DNA of 64,000 nucleotides from Gammaproteobacteria bacterium (GTDB taxonomy: Bacteria > Pseudomonadota > Gammaproteobacteria > DSM-16500), in assembly GCA_013286215.1 (NCBI GenBank), contig JABDGC010000004.1, forward strand, positions 1 to 64,000, written 5' to 3'. Both the position numbers and the translations under genes were made by a program. Each line of letters begins with the position of its first letter. Position 1 is the stretch's first letter. This document shows positions 1 through 6,619 of this stretch, in pieces. The notes under the pieces were generated by a model. That model had not been told where the DNA came from. It saw only the letters and a list, made by a program, of their open reading frames with translations, and did no database searches.

Positions 1-543
1 CAATTGCTGGTGATGAGGCGGGAAGTGATAGGGTGTATTTGCTAATAGGGCTAACCTAAAAGTTTCCTTCGAGGGATGAGCGCGAAAGGCGGTTTTAGCT
101 TCTTCATTTATCCCAATGTGGTTCTTTTTAGCGTAATCAGTTGCTTCAGTTAGCCATAATTTTGGAGCTGAATTAAAAATGATCAAGCCTTTTAAGATTT
201 GTTCAAGCTCAGGAAAGAGTAAAGGAAACATGCCTCCAAAAGATTGCCCAACCAAGATGGGATTTTTAAAGCGTTTAATGGCGGGTATAAAAAATTCACC
301 CCAGCTATCAAAATTATAATTTTCAGAGACTCCATCTGGAAAATTATCCCCATTAGCTGGAAAATCCATTAACCAATATTGTCCCGGCATGGCTAATTGC
401 TCAATGAGGGTCAAATAGTAGCAAGAATCCGCCCCTGCTCCTCCGGGAAGAAAGAGCCAGTTTTGCTCTTGAATGCTAGGATTCAATTTGATTAGTCGAA
501 AGCGGACTTGATTAGAATCGTATTCTTCTTTTAGAGGGTGCAT
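1..543 (-). CDS. alpha/beta hydrolase, partial (C-terminus beyond the window)
   Basis: The reading frame is open from an ATG at 543 down to base 1, giving 181 codons with no stop, so the gene runs off the left edge. An LPGGAGAD stretch near residues 32-39 looks like an oxyanion-hole loop. GQSFGG at residues 99-104 is the nucleophile elbow, with Ser101 as the expected nucleophile. These mark an alpha/beta-hydrolase of the proline-iminopeptidase or haloalkane-dehalogenase type. The catalytic acid and His would lie in the missing part, so the substrate cannot be named. It ends 17 bases before the stop of the next minus-strand gene and could be chromosomal flank or the outermost part of the island. 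Confidence 0.8.
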   Translation of the reverse strand, partial: MHPLKEEYDSNQVRFRLIKLNPSIQEQNWLFLPGGAGADSCYYLTLIEQLAMPGQYWLMDFPANGDNFPDGVSENYNFDSWGEFFIPAIKRFKNPILVGQSFGGMFPLLFPELEQILKGLIIFNSAPKLWLTEATDYAKKNHIGINEEAKTAFRAHPSKETFRLALLANTPYHFPPHHQQL

Positions 544-559
544 TAGTCTACTGGTCTAA

Positions 560-964
560 TTAAATAATGGACTCAACTTGCAATTTAATAGGTCCTGAAC
601 TGACGGCTTTAATGACTCTGCATCTTCCATGACCAGGATTAATGACATATTCGCTTTCTACAATGCCAACGGACTCTAGCAACTGAACATCTTTGTCAAT
701 CGCTGACCTGCTGCGGTGTAATTTACGTGCCAAGCTAGAAATCGTGTCTGGTTTTTTCCGAATTGTCGAGAGTAAGGCAATTTTGGCTTCGTTAATAAAT
801 TTTATTAAATCCCGGGTATCTTCGAAAGTGATGATCTTTTGTGGTGTTATAGTTTTGCCCTTATCAAGAAGCGCGGCAATTTTTTTTCCGCGCGCAAAAA
901 AGTCCTCGCGCGATTGTGTTTTGACAGTAAAAGTAACTGTCTTATTTTTTTCTGGCTTGTTCAT
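560..964 (-). CDS. winged-helix antitoxin-like regulator (TumA/HVO_A0114 type)
   Basis: A 134-residue protein with a Lys-rich N-terminus and a winged-helix region around residues 55-125 (AKIALLSTIRKKPDTISSLA followed by a recognition helix with SRSAIDKDV and a wing with GRCRVIKA). It overlaps the end of the upstream 109-residue gene by 23 bases, so the two are translated together. From family knowledge, winged-helix proteins of the HVO_A0114 type pair with DUF6516/TumE toxins, toxin first and antitoxin second, which is the order here. It should act as the antitoxin and autorepressor. The pairing is inferred from neighbourhood and length, not from a search. Confidence 0.6.
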   Translation of the reverse strand: MNKPEKNKTVTFTVKTQSREDFFARGKKIAALLDKGKTITPQKIITFEDTRDLIKFINEAKIALLSTIRKKPDTISSLARKLHRSRSAIDKDVQLLESVGIVESEYVINPGHGRCRVIKAVSSGPIKLQVESII

Positions 965-1271
965 GGATCACCTCAAATTCTTTCTGAAAACGCTCTTCTA
1001 TATCAGTAAAGCTAATAAAATTCACTGCTTCCATTTTTCCTAAATGATGCTTGTGATGAAATCCGTGTGCATTATCATAGCCAAGAACTCGGCCATTATC
1101 TCCTGTAAATAAGTAATGATTAATGTACGTTAAACTATAGCGTGTGACAGTTCCATTTACATCACGCCATATTTGCCTTTTTAAAATTCCGTTCCCCCTT
1201 GACCTTTGAAGTGTAAAGGTTTCATCTTCAACTAATTGTTCGCTGTATATCTGTTTTTTATTTTTTTTCAT
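942..1271 (-). CDS. TumE-like (DUF6516) toxin
   Basis: A 109-residue protein with a central aromatic and His-rich region (RYSLTYINHYLF, then DNAHGFHHKHH near residues 65-76), typical of the small DUF6516/TumE toxin family that sits upstream of a winged-helix partner. The 23-base overlap with the 560-964 gene supports a two-gene toxin-antitoxin operon. The His cluster could be catalytic or metal-binding, but that is a guess. A run of A/T (TTTTATTTTTTTTC on the + strand) covers the start region and codes for the initial Lys-rich stretch. No target can be assigned from sequence. Confidence 0.55.
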   Translation of the reverse strand: MKKNKKQIYSEQLVEDETFTLQRSRGNGILKRQIWRDVNGTVTRYSLTYINHYLFTGDNGRVLGYDNAHGFHHKHHLGKMEAVNFISFTDIEERFQKEFEVIHEQARKK

Positions 1272-1452
1272 ATCTAGTCTATATATCCTAGTATAGCACA
1301 GATGTTATTAAATATATACACCTGGTAATATATCAATGCACCTGCTTAATTGCAATGCTAAATGAGAGAGAAGAGGATTGGCTTTATAGGATGGTATGGA
1401 TCGCCGCAAATTGGGGAGGCACTCAATCTTAACTTATTGATTAATAATCGAT

Positions 1453-1554
1453 TTTAATTCACGGAGGGCGTCAATCGAATTGGCTTGTTAAGTTATTGAA
1501 TAGATATAAATATTACGATTCGGTTTTGAAATGTACCCCCAAAAGTACCCCCAG
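1453..1554. repeat. direct repeat copy 1, att-like
   Basis: About 102 bases matching 3045-3148 at roughly 85-90% with small gaps. The right end, GGTTTTGAAATG followed by TACCCCCAAAAGTACCCCC, is identical in both copies. The left part has CGGAGGGCGTCAATCGAA, a slightly shortened version of the sequence in copy 2 that matches the 3' end of tRNA-Ser at 16458-16477. The paired TACCC-type motifs recur beside the integrase at 16280-16335. The best reading is the outer attachment site of an element integrated at the same tRNA family, left as a boundary after tandem integration. Confidence 0.7.
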
Positions 1555-1578
1555 CGTGCAGAGTCCTAACTACTGATT

Positions 1579-1626
1579 TTGACAAGCAAAGCCCCTTCTG
1601 TTATTGTGTACATATGAGTACACAAT
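1579..1626 (+). promoter_or_regulatory. promoter with overlapping palindromic operator for the Phd/PIN operon
   Basis: A TTGACA box at 1579-1584 is followed after 17 bases by TATTGT at 1602-1607, a good sigma-70 layout. A perfect 9-bp inverted repeat, ATTGTGTAC at 1603-1611 and GTACACAAT at 1618-1626 with a 6-base centre, covers the -10 box and start site. It lies 16 bases before the antitoxin ATG. Phd-family antitoxins bind such palindromes to repress their own operon, so this is the likely operator. Confidence 0.7.
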
Positions 1627-1641
1627 TTAGAGGGCTACTTT

Positions 1642-1920
1642 ATGGACACTAACATAGTCAAAGTCGGCGTTCGCGAGTTTCGTGAGCATCTTCCTCAATA
1701 TTTGATGACAACATCGCCAGTTGCTGTTACACGGCATGGTGAAACAATAGGTTTTTATATTCCTGCTCGGCATCATTCGGAAAAGGCGCAATTAGATGCA
1801 TTAAAACAAGCAGCAATGAATCTTGAAAAGCTACTTCTATCGAGCGGTGTTACTGAAGAAGAGTTATTCGCTGAATTCCGTACATTACGAGAAAATGAGC
1901 AGGAAAAAAGGAGCCGTTAA
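1642..1920 (+). CDS. Phd/YefM-family antitoxin
   Basis: A 92-residue protein opening with VKVGVREFREHLPQYL, the classic Phd/YefM N-terminal DNA-binding signature, followed by VAVTRHGETIGFYIPA. The C-terminal helix-rich tail should wrap the toxin. Its stop codon shares one base with the start of the PIN toxin gene (TAATG), which implies tight translational coupling. A palindromic operator sits just upstream. The family assignment is strong; the exact partner specificity is inferred from adjacency. Confidence 0.9.
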   Translation: MDTNIVKVGVREFREHLPQYLMTTSPVAVTRHGETIGFYIPARHHSEKAQLDALKQAAMNLEKLLLSSGVTEEELFAEFRTLRENEQEKRSR

Positions 1921-2366
1921 TGTCGTCGCCCATTTTGGTATTAGATGCCAATATCATCATTCGCGCTGTCTTAGGAAATAAGGTGAGAGAATATCTAATC
2001 AAGCATTGTGAAACGGTCGATTTTTTTACGCCAGATGTCTGCGTCGAGGATGCGGAGAAATATTTACCTCTTATTTTTAAGAAACGAGGCATCTCAGCAA
2101 CCTTACCGCTACAGATTTTTTCTCATGTTAAAACCTTGTTGCAAATAATTGATCATAGCATTTACCAAGAGCGTTCTCGTGAGGCGCAACAAAGAATGAA
2201 AAATAGAGATTTGCGTGATTGGGAGCCAGTCGCAACAGCGTTACTGTTCAATTGCCCAATTTGGACAGAAGATAAGGATTTTTTTGGCGTTGGTGTTCCT
2301 ACATGGACAACGGATCAAATACATGTTTTCTTTAATTCTTTGGTGGCCATAACTGAGAGTGTATAA
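1920..2366 (+). CDS. PIN-domain ribonuclease toxin (VapC-like)
   Basis: A 148-residue PIN-domain protein. The acidic active site is visible: Asp9 in VLDANI, Asp97/Asp100 in RDLRDWEP, and Asp118/Asp120 in TEDKDFFG. PIN toxins cut RNA, often tRNA, in a Mg-dependent way and are held inactive by the upstream antitoxin. It overlaps that gene by one base. The Phd-PIN combination, rather than VapB-VapC, is common. It is followed 11 bases later by a flavin reductase gene that may be co-transcribed. Its place between two att-like repeats suggests that it helps retain a mobile segment. Confidence 0.88.
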   Translation: MSSPILVLDANIIIRAVLGNKVREYLIKHCETVDFFTPDVCVEDAEKYLPLIFKKRGISATLPLQIFSHVKTLLQIIDHSIYQERSREAQQRMKNRDLRDWEPVATALLFNCPIWTEDKDFFGVGVPTWTTDQIHVFFNSLVAITESV

Positions 2367-2377
2367 AAAGGAAATAT

Positions 2378-2989
2378 ATGTTTTATGAGACACGCGAAAA
2401 TAATCACGGGCTAGAAAGTAGCCCTTTTAATTCGTTAATAATTCCACGACCTATTGGCTGGATTTCAAGTCAAGATACACAGGGGAATATTAATTTGGCT
2501 CCCTATAGTTACTTTAACGCAGTATCTGATAATCCACCTATGGTTATGTTTGCTACTGTGAATAGTCGCTCAGATGGGTCAGTCAAGGATACGATACATA
2601 ATGTAGAAACCCAAGGAGAGTTTGTTGTTAATATGGCAACTTTCGAGTTACGTGAAGCGGTGAATTTGTCTTCAAAATTATTACCTCGCCATATTAATGA
2701 ATTTTTATTTACTGAGCTCGAGGCTATTCCTTCAAAACTGATACAGCCTCCCCGTGTTAAATGCTCTCCTATTCACTTAGAGTGTGTTTATTACCAAAGT
2801 GTTCAACTACCAATAAGCTCGGAAGGTTATACGAATCGTGTTGTTATTGGTCAGGTGGTTGGTATTCATATCGACGATAGCTTAATTATTTCAGGAAAAG
2901 TGGATATAACTAGAATCAAACCGATAGCGCGATTAGGTTACTCTGAATATGCAGTTATCGATAATATTTTTAATATGTACAGACCATAA
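2378..2989 (+). CDS. flavin reductase-like protein, FMN-binding split barrel
   Basis: A 203-residue protein of normal length for the flavin-reductase-like/DIM6-NTAB family. The N-terminal IIPRPIGWISSQ, NLAPYSYFNAVS and PPMVMFA segments are the conserved FMN-binding core, and EFVVNMAT is the next conserved strand. It probably binds FMN and reduces it, or a substrate, with NAD(P)H. A ribosome site AAAGGAA precedes the ATG. It follows the PIN toxin by 11 bases and is the last gene before att-like copy 2. No partner monooxygenase is seen nearby, so the substrate is unknown. Confidence 0.85.
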   Translation: MFYETRENNHGLESSPFNSLIIPRPIGWISSQDTQGNINLAPYSYFNAVSDNPPMVMFATVNSRSDGSVKDTIHNVETQGEFVVNMATFELREAVNLSSKLLPRHINEFLFTELEAIPSKLIQPPRVKCSPIHLECVYYQSVQLPISSEGYTNRVVIGQVVGIHIDDSLIISGKVDITRIKPIARLGYSEYAVIDNIFNMYRP

Positions 2990-3337
2990 AGCCAATAGAT
3001 TTATCGGCGGGCTAATTGGCTGTAATTATATGATTTTATTGGTATTTAATTCCCGGAGAGGGCGTCAATCGAATTGGCCGGTTAAGTTATTGAATAAATG
3101 TACCTATTATAATTCGGTTTTGAAATGTACCCCCAAAAGTACCCCCAGAATGTTAACCGGCAGCCATTTTCAGGCTCTATGTAAAATTCAATAAAATGAT
3201 AGGTGGTGTCATTGAATTTAAAAAAAATCTAATATATTCTGCCAAGACACAAAACACCTCCCTCTACCCAAAATAAAACTTTTATTGTGGGTAACCACAA
3301 ACTAGAATTAATGTTAATTGTAGGCTAAGGTAAAAAG
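2990..3337. other. intergenic gap with att-like repeat copy 2
   Basis: No gene was seen in these 348 bases. The gap holds the second ~100-bp direct repeat (3045-3148). An AT-rich stretch to 3330 then presumably contains the promoter of the TIGR04255 cassette, but no clear -35/-10 pair stands out. Confidence 0.6.
3045..3148. repeat. direct repeat copy 2 carrying a tRNA-Ser 3'-end duplicate (candidate attL)
   Basis: A near copy of 1453-1554. Positions 3054-3073 match the tRNA-Ser 3' end at 16458-16477 in 17 of 20 bases: CGGAGAGGGCG is identical, two bases differ, and ATCGAA versus TTCGAA follows with one more change. The orientation is the same as in the tRNA gene. The right side carries TACCCCCAAAAGTACCCCC (3128-3146), comparable to TACCCC/TACCCCC motifs beside the integrase. 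This is the expected structure of an attL facing an attR in the tRNA gene, so the element would span about 3.05-16.46 kb. Confidence 0.75.
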
Positions 3338-4165
3338 ATGACAGCACAAAAAAATGCTCAAACAGAACACAAACAGTTCAAAAATCCGCCAATTGTAGAA
3401 TTAATCGCCGAGCTGCGATGGGGTACACCACCAGTGATGGAAGTAACCCCAGGAAAATTACTTGAGCTTCCTATAGGTTCTTTTTCAGCACATGAATTAT
3501 TCTATAAAAAATTTGCCGATAAAATTGCTGGTAATGGTTATAGTCAATTAGAACGGCTTATCCCAGAAGGCTTCCCATCAATGCCTTTTCAGCCAGTTTA
3601 TCGCTATCGTAAAAGTAAAGAAGTGGCAGACTCGACGCTTTATCAATTAGGGGTTGGTATATTTACTGCTAATGTCGTGCCCCCATACCAATCATGGGTT
3701 AAATTTCGTCCAATTCTCGAAAATGGTATTAAATTGCTTTTAGAAAGTTTTGCAGCTGACCCTAATAAACAAAATATTAATGCTATAAATTTACGATACA
3801 TAAATGCATTCAAAGAAAGTCTTTTAAAAGGTGAGGGTGCTAAAAAATTCATCACCGAAACCCTAGGATTTAAGATTGAACTGCCTCAAGCGATCCTCGA
3901 CCAAACAACCTCGAGCGACGAGGTTAAGCCACTTTTAAAATTATCCATACCATTAAAGTCTAATCATCAAATGATGCTAACTGTTGCTGAAGGGAAAGTT
4001 AATGAAGATGAGTCTATACTAATGGATATAGCCGTATCATTAAAATCTGAATTTGATCAGACAGCTGATGCAATTATGAGAACATTTGATGAGGCTCATA
4101 ATTCGATCTATACTGTTTTTGTAGGGATAACAGAAAAGATTCATGATGTTATGGGCATTAAATAA
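3338..4165 (+). CDS. TIGR04255 family protein
   Basis: A 275-residue protein that opens its core with FKNPPIVELIAELRWG, the hallmark of the sporadically distributed TIGR04255 family. Conserved family features include the RYRKSK region near residue 90 and NLRYINAF in the middle (about residue 150). The biochemical function is unknown; members are typically found in accessory DNA and prophages. The next gene starts 11 bases after its stop, and a third starts 5 bases after that one, so the three form one transcription unit. AAGG-type ribosome site upstream. A role as toxin, antitoxin or defence component is possible but unsupported by known motifs. Confidence 0.8.
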   Translation: MTAQKNAQTEHKQFKNPPIVELIAELRWGTPPVMEVTPGKLLELPIGSFSAHELFYKKFADKIAGNGYSQLERLIPEGFPSMPFQPVYRYRKSKEVADSTLYQLGVGIFTANVVPPYQSWVKFRPILENGIKLLLESFAADPNKQNINAINLRYINAFKESLLKGEGAKKFITETLGFKIELPQAILDQTTSSDEVKPLLKLSIPLKSNHQMMLTVAEGKVNEDESILMDIAVSLKSEFDQTADAIMRTFDEAHNSIYTVFVGITEKIHDVMGIK

Positions 4166-4176
4166 TTGGAGACTAT

Positions 4177-4785
4177 ATGATTACTTATAGATCATCCGAA
4201 CCTGAGTACAGTATCCTAGCTGATACTCTCACCACTGAAATAACCCCATCATTGACTAGTCGTTACTCATTTGAAGAGATGCATTATTTCTTTATCATAA
4301 AAGAAACTATAAATAATCAGTCAGTTGGGCATTCATTGCCACAGCATCACTTTTTTCAAAATGCTTTAATAACCATTGGAAAGGAATATAAAGACCTAGA
4401 AAATTTAATTTATGACCTAAGTAAATTAGAGTTCAATTGGGATGGCTATGGGGCCTTATCTATTTCTCAGTCAGTTATTTTGCATGCCCTAAACTTAGCA
4501 AATTTATTGAAATTGTTCCCTAGATTTCCAAATCCTGAAATATCGCCAAAACCTAATGGTACTCTCTCGTTTTCATGGGAAACTAACGACGGGGGAGCAT
4601 GCATTGAAATTGGCAATACACGCTTCAGCGGTTATTTAAAAATGGGCCAGCAAAAAAAGCCTGCTCTTTTTCAGGGACAATCATCCGCAATTAATTTTGA
4701 TTTAATCGCTTATATTTACTCTGAACTTTTCTTACCGATAGCCCTCCCAACGGAACCATTAACAAGAATACAAATAGAAGAGTAG
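4177..4785 (+). CDS. conserved hypothetical protein with FNWDGYGA motif
   Basis: A 202-residue protein with GGAG upstream of its ATG. The centre has LSKLEFNWDGYGALSISQSV (about residues 84-103), then PEISPKPNGTLSFSWE and ACIEIGN. This Trp-Asp-Gly-Tyr-Gly core with a following beta-rich half is a recurring motif in small accessory proteins that have no assigned activity. There is no signal peptide or membrane segment. It sits between the TIGR04255 gene and the 161-residue gene, with 11- and 5-base spacings, and is presumably part of the same complex or pathway. I do not recognise a catalytic site. Confidence 0.75.
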   Translation: MITYRSSEPEYSILADTLTTEITPSLTSRYSFEEMHYFFIIKETINNQSVGHSLPQHHFFQNALITIGKEYKDLENLIYDLSKLEFNWDGYGALSISQSVILHALNLANLLKLFPRFPNPEISPKPNGTLSFSWETNDGGACIEIGNTRFSGYLKMGQQKKPALFQGQSSAINFDLIAYIYSELFLPIALPTEPLTRIQIEE

Positions 4786-4790
4786 TTTCA

Positions 4791-5276
4791 ATGGAATTTC
4801 AGAATGTGCCAATTGAAATTGGCGATAATGAGAATATTGTTCGCTGTATCTGTAGTCCTTTTCACGTTGATAGCAAAGGGAAATTAAAACCCGGAGCTTA
4901 TGAGCCACCACCTAAATCAGATGAGGTTTCAGTAATTCGATCAGATATAATGGGCGCAAACTTTTGCAAGGCAAAAGCAAAAGAACTTGAGACAGCAAAA
5001 AAATTTTACAAAGGACTCGCTGTTTTACAAGCAGGGCATATAAGGAGTGAGGGAGCAGAGGTGGTTGATTCAAGGATTGAATATGAAGGACATGCAGACA
5101 TTAAACACGGACACAAAACAACTCCAGGAGAACCACCCCCTCCGGAAATTGTCTATTTATTAAGAGAAAGATACAAAAAATTGGCCAAGATAGCCAATTA
5201 TCATGAAGATCCTAAGCCTACAGTAATAGATTGGCAGGGTCCCTCTCTCATCTACAGCGAGATAGCAGAAAGTTAG
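4791..5276 (+). CDS. hypothetical protein, third gene of the TIGR04255 cassette
   Basis: A 161-residue soluble protein, not recognised. The opening part has a Cys pair (RCICSPFHV), then VSVIRSDIMGANFCKAKAKE, and a conserved-looking EVVDSRIEYEGHADIKHGH segment with several His/Asp residues that could bind metal. A proline cluster (GEPPPPEIV) links to a helical tail. It starts 5 bases after the previous stop, so it is almost surely co-translated with it. The His/Asp-rich segment makes an enzymatic role conceivable; this is a guess. Confidence 0.75.
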   Translation: MEFQNVPIEIGDNENIVRCICSPFHVDSKGKLKPGAYEPPPKSDEVSVIRSDIMGANFCKAKAKELETAKKFYKGLAVLQAGHIRSEGAEVVDSRIEYEGHADIKHGHKTTPGEPPPPEIVYLLRERYKKLAKIANYHEDPKPTVIDWQGPSLIYSEIAES

Positions 5277-5365
5277 GCGATAGGTAGTCATTTGTGATCT
5301 ACTTTGGTTGCTGAGGCTTTATAGGGCTTGTTATGTGAACTTTAGTTTAGAAAAGGAGTTATATT

Positions 5366-5488
5366 ATGAACCCGGAAGCCGCTATTGCTAGTTATACTTT
5401 CTGGCTAATGGTCTTTACGGCTGTTCTTGCTTTTGTTGCACTTATTCAGATTTGTTTTTTATTCAATGCGAGAAATCTGGGGTCGTAG
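5366..5488 (+). pseudogene. truncated remnant of the membrane-anchored protein encoded at 8994-9728
   Basis: From an ATG at 5366, preceded by AAAGGAG, a 40-codon frame encodes SYTFWLMVFTAVLAFVALIQ and stops at 5488. The intact gene at 8994 encodes CYTFWLMIFTGVLAFVALIQ at the same distance from its start. The DNA is also clearly alike over about 105 bases. The periplasmic part is missing and the sequence after the membrane segment is unrelated. This is either a broken paralogue or, less likely, a functional single-pass membrane peptide, since the start and ribosome site are intact. Confidence 0.75.
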
Positions 5489-5490
5489 TT

Positions 5491-5537
5491 CCACTTCCTA
5501 CAAGTTGGGTAAGTTCTTACCAGCTAATAGGAAGTGG
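5491..5537. terminator. nested inverted repeat after the truncated gene
   Basis: CCACTTCCTA (5491-5500) pairs perfectly with TAGGAAGTGG (5528-5537). Inside the loop, GGTAAG pairs with CTTACC across two bases. It begins three bases after the stop of the truncated frame and lies between convergent genes. No T-run follows on either side, so intrinsic termination is uncertain; it could also be a recombination scar. Confidence 0.45.
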
Positions 5538-5565
5538 AGCCCCAAGATGTATGGGAATTCCAGGT

Positions 5566-6540
5566 TCATTCAGGGTCAATTATTTCACCTTTGTCGTTGC
5601 GAACAGTCCATTGACCATCTTCTTCGATTGTACGGGTATAACCTGGCTGAATGTTCCACTGTGGTGGCCTGTTTTTCCATTCTATTGAGCCATCAGCGCT
5701 TAAGCTATTTGCAAAATCTAGCCTTTTAATTTCATAACCTTTATTGTCGGCGAGATAATTATCTATTTTGATGTATTCTACAGATACAAACTTTAGGCTG
5801 CTGTCGGCTACCTCTGGGAGTAAAACAATATTATCTGAGTTGGCTAGCATGGCAAAGGTTGGATAGAGGAGGCCGCCTATACGGAGAATCTTAGGTGGAT
5901 TTTCTATAAGCGAAGCCCCAGTTAAATTACTATTTTCGCTATAAAAGCCTTCTGATATTGCTACGGAGATTTTATAAAGATGTTCCGAATTTTCAGGCAC
6001 ATTTTTTGAAAACTCTTTGGCAAAGAATGTATGAATGAGTTTATTAGTTGGAGATTCCGTTATATTGGCGTGCTTCTGCCAATTTATATCTTGAGTTTTT
6101 CGCTGAGATTGATATTGCGTAAACACCTCATCAGTAAAGCCTACAGAATTGACGATTATTGAATCTGTGGTTTGCCATTTAGATATAGCTATATATTCGC
6201 CAGGTTGGGCATCTATTTCAGAATAGGCAGCATAATAAGAATAACTTGCGTAAAACCTAGACACACCTGCTCTGTTAGCTCTTTGATCTTTTGTTATTAA
6301 TTCTGAAGGTGGGTATGATAGTTGTGAGATATTCGTTGGCCTTATAGGCCACTTAATGCCTCGATAGAGGATAGCGCCTGGCCTTAATATGGGATTGCTT
6401 AATAAGTATCCTTTCCATAATGGTTCAATCAGGGTTTTAATTCGATCAATGCTTACTTTGGTAAGGTCAATCTTTTTTAATTGGCTAATACAATCTCTAG
6501 CTGCGGTTAATGTTATTTGTTTAATGGGCTTTTGATTCAT
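5566..6540 (-). CDS. RES-domain protein (putative NAD+-degrading toxin)
   Basis: A 324-residue protein. Residues about 57-125 read ILYRGIKWP, then RANRAGVSRFYASYSYYAAY and SEIDAQPGEYIAIS. This matches the RES layout of an Arg, a GRAN/GR-type loop, a Tyr and a Glu in the E-x-RP/E-I position. Active RES toxins (MbcT, Res) destroy NAD+ through phosphorolysis or hydrolysis. No Xre-type antitoxin gene is adjacent; the nearest Xre gene is at 10789. The ~200-residue C-terminal extension (to WNIQPGYTRTIEEDGQWTV) is longer than in usual RES toxins. The assignment rests on motif reading alone. Confidence 0.55.
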   Translation of the reverse strand: MNQKPIKQITLTAARDCISQLKKIDLTKVSIDRIKTLIEPLWKGYLLSNPILRPGAILYRGIKWPIRPTNISQLSYPPSELITKDQRANRAGVSRFYASYSYYAAYSEIDAQPGEYIAISKWQTTDSIIVNSVGFTDEVFTQYQSQRKTQDINWQKHANITESPTNKLIHTFFAKEFSKNVPENSEHLYKISVAISEGFYSENSNLTGASLIENPPKILRIGGLLYPTFAMLANSDNIVLLPEVADSSLKFVSVEYIKIDNYLADNKGYEIKRLDFANSLSADGSIEWKNRPPQWNIQPGYTRTIEEDGQWTVRNDKGEIIDPE

Positions 6541-6619
6541 GGGTTATCTCTATAAATTATCATTATTCAGGTTATTATTGAAATTTATATCTAATATGCA
6601 ATGAGCTGCTTTTAGGAGA

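Larger units (their letters stand above)
1272..1641. other. intergenic gap with att-like repeat copy 1 and the TA promoter
   Basis: No gene was seen in these 370 bases. The gap holds the first copy of a ~100-bp direct repeat (1453-1554) and the promoter/operator of the following Phd/PIN pair (1579-1626). The left part (1272-1450) is AT-rich and shows nothing recognisable beyond the promoter region expected for the divergent TumE-like gene. Confidence 0.6.

Noticed and set aside
693-1043. 116-codon + strand frame
   Set aside because: It is the complement of the two overlapping TA genes; no ribosome site and no family look.
5427-5729. + strand frames over the end of the RES-like gene
   Set aside because: They overlap the truncated membrane gene and the RES-like gene end, in the wrong frames and without ribosome sites.
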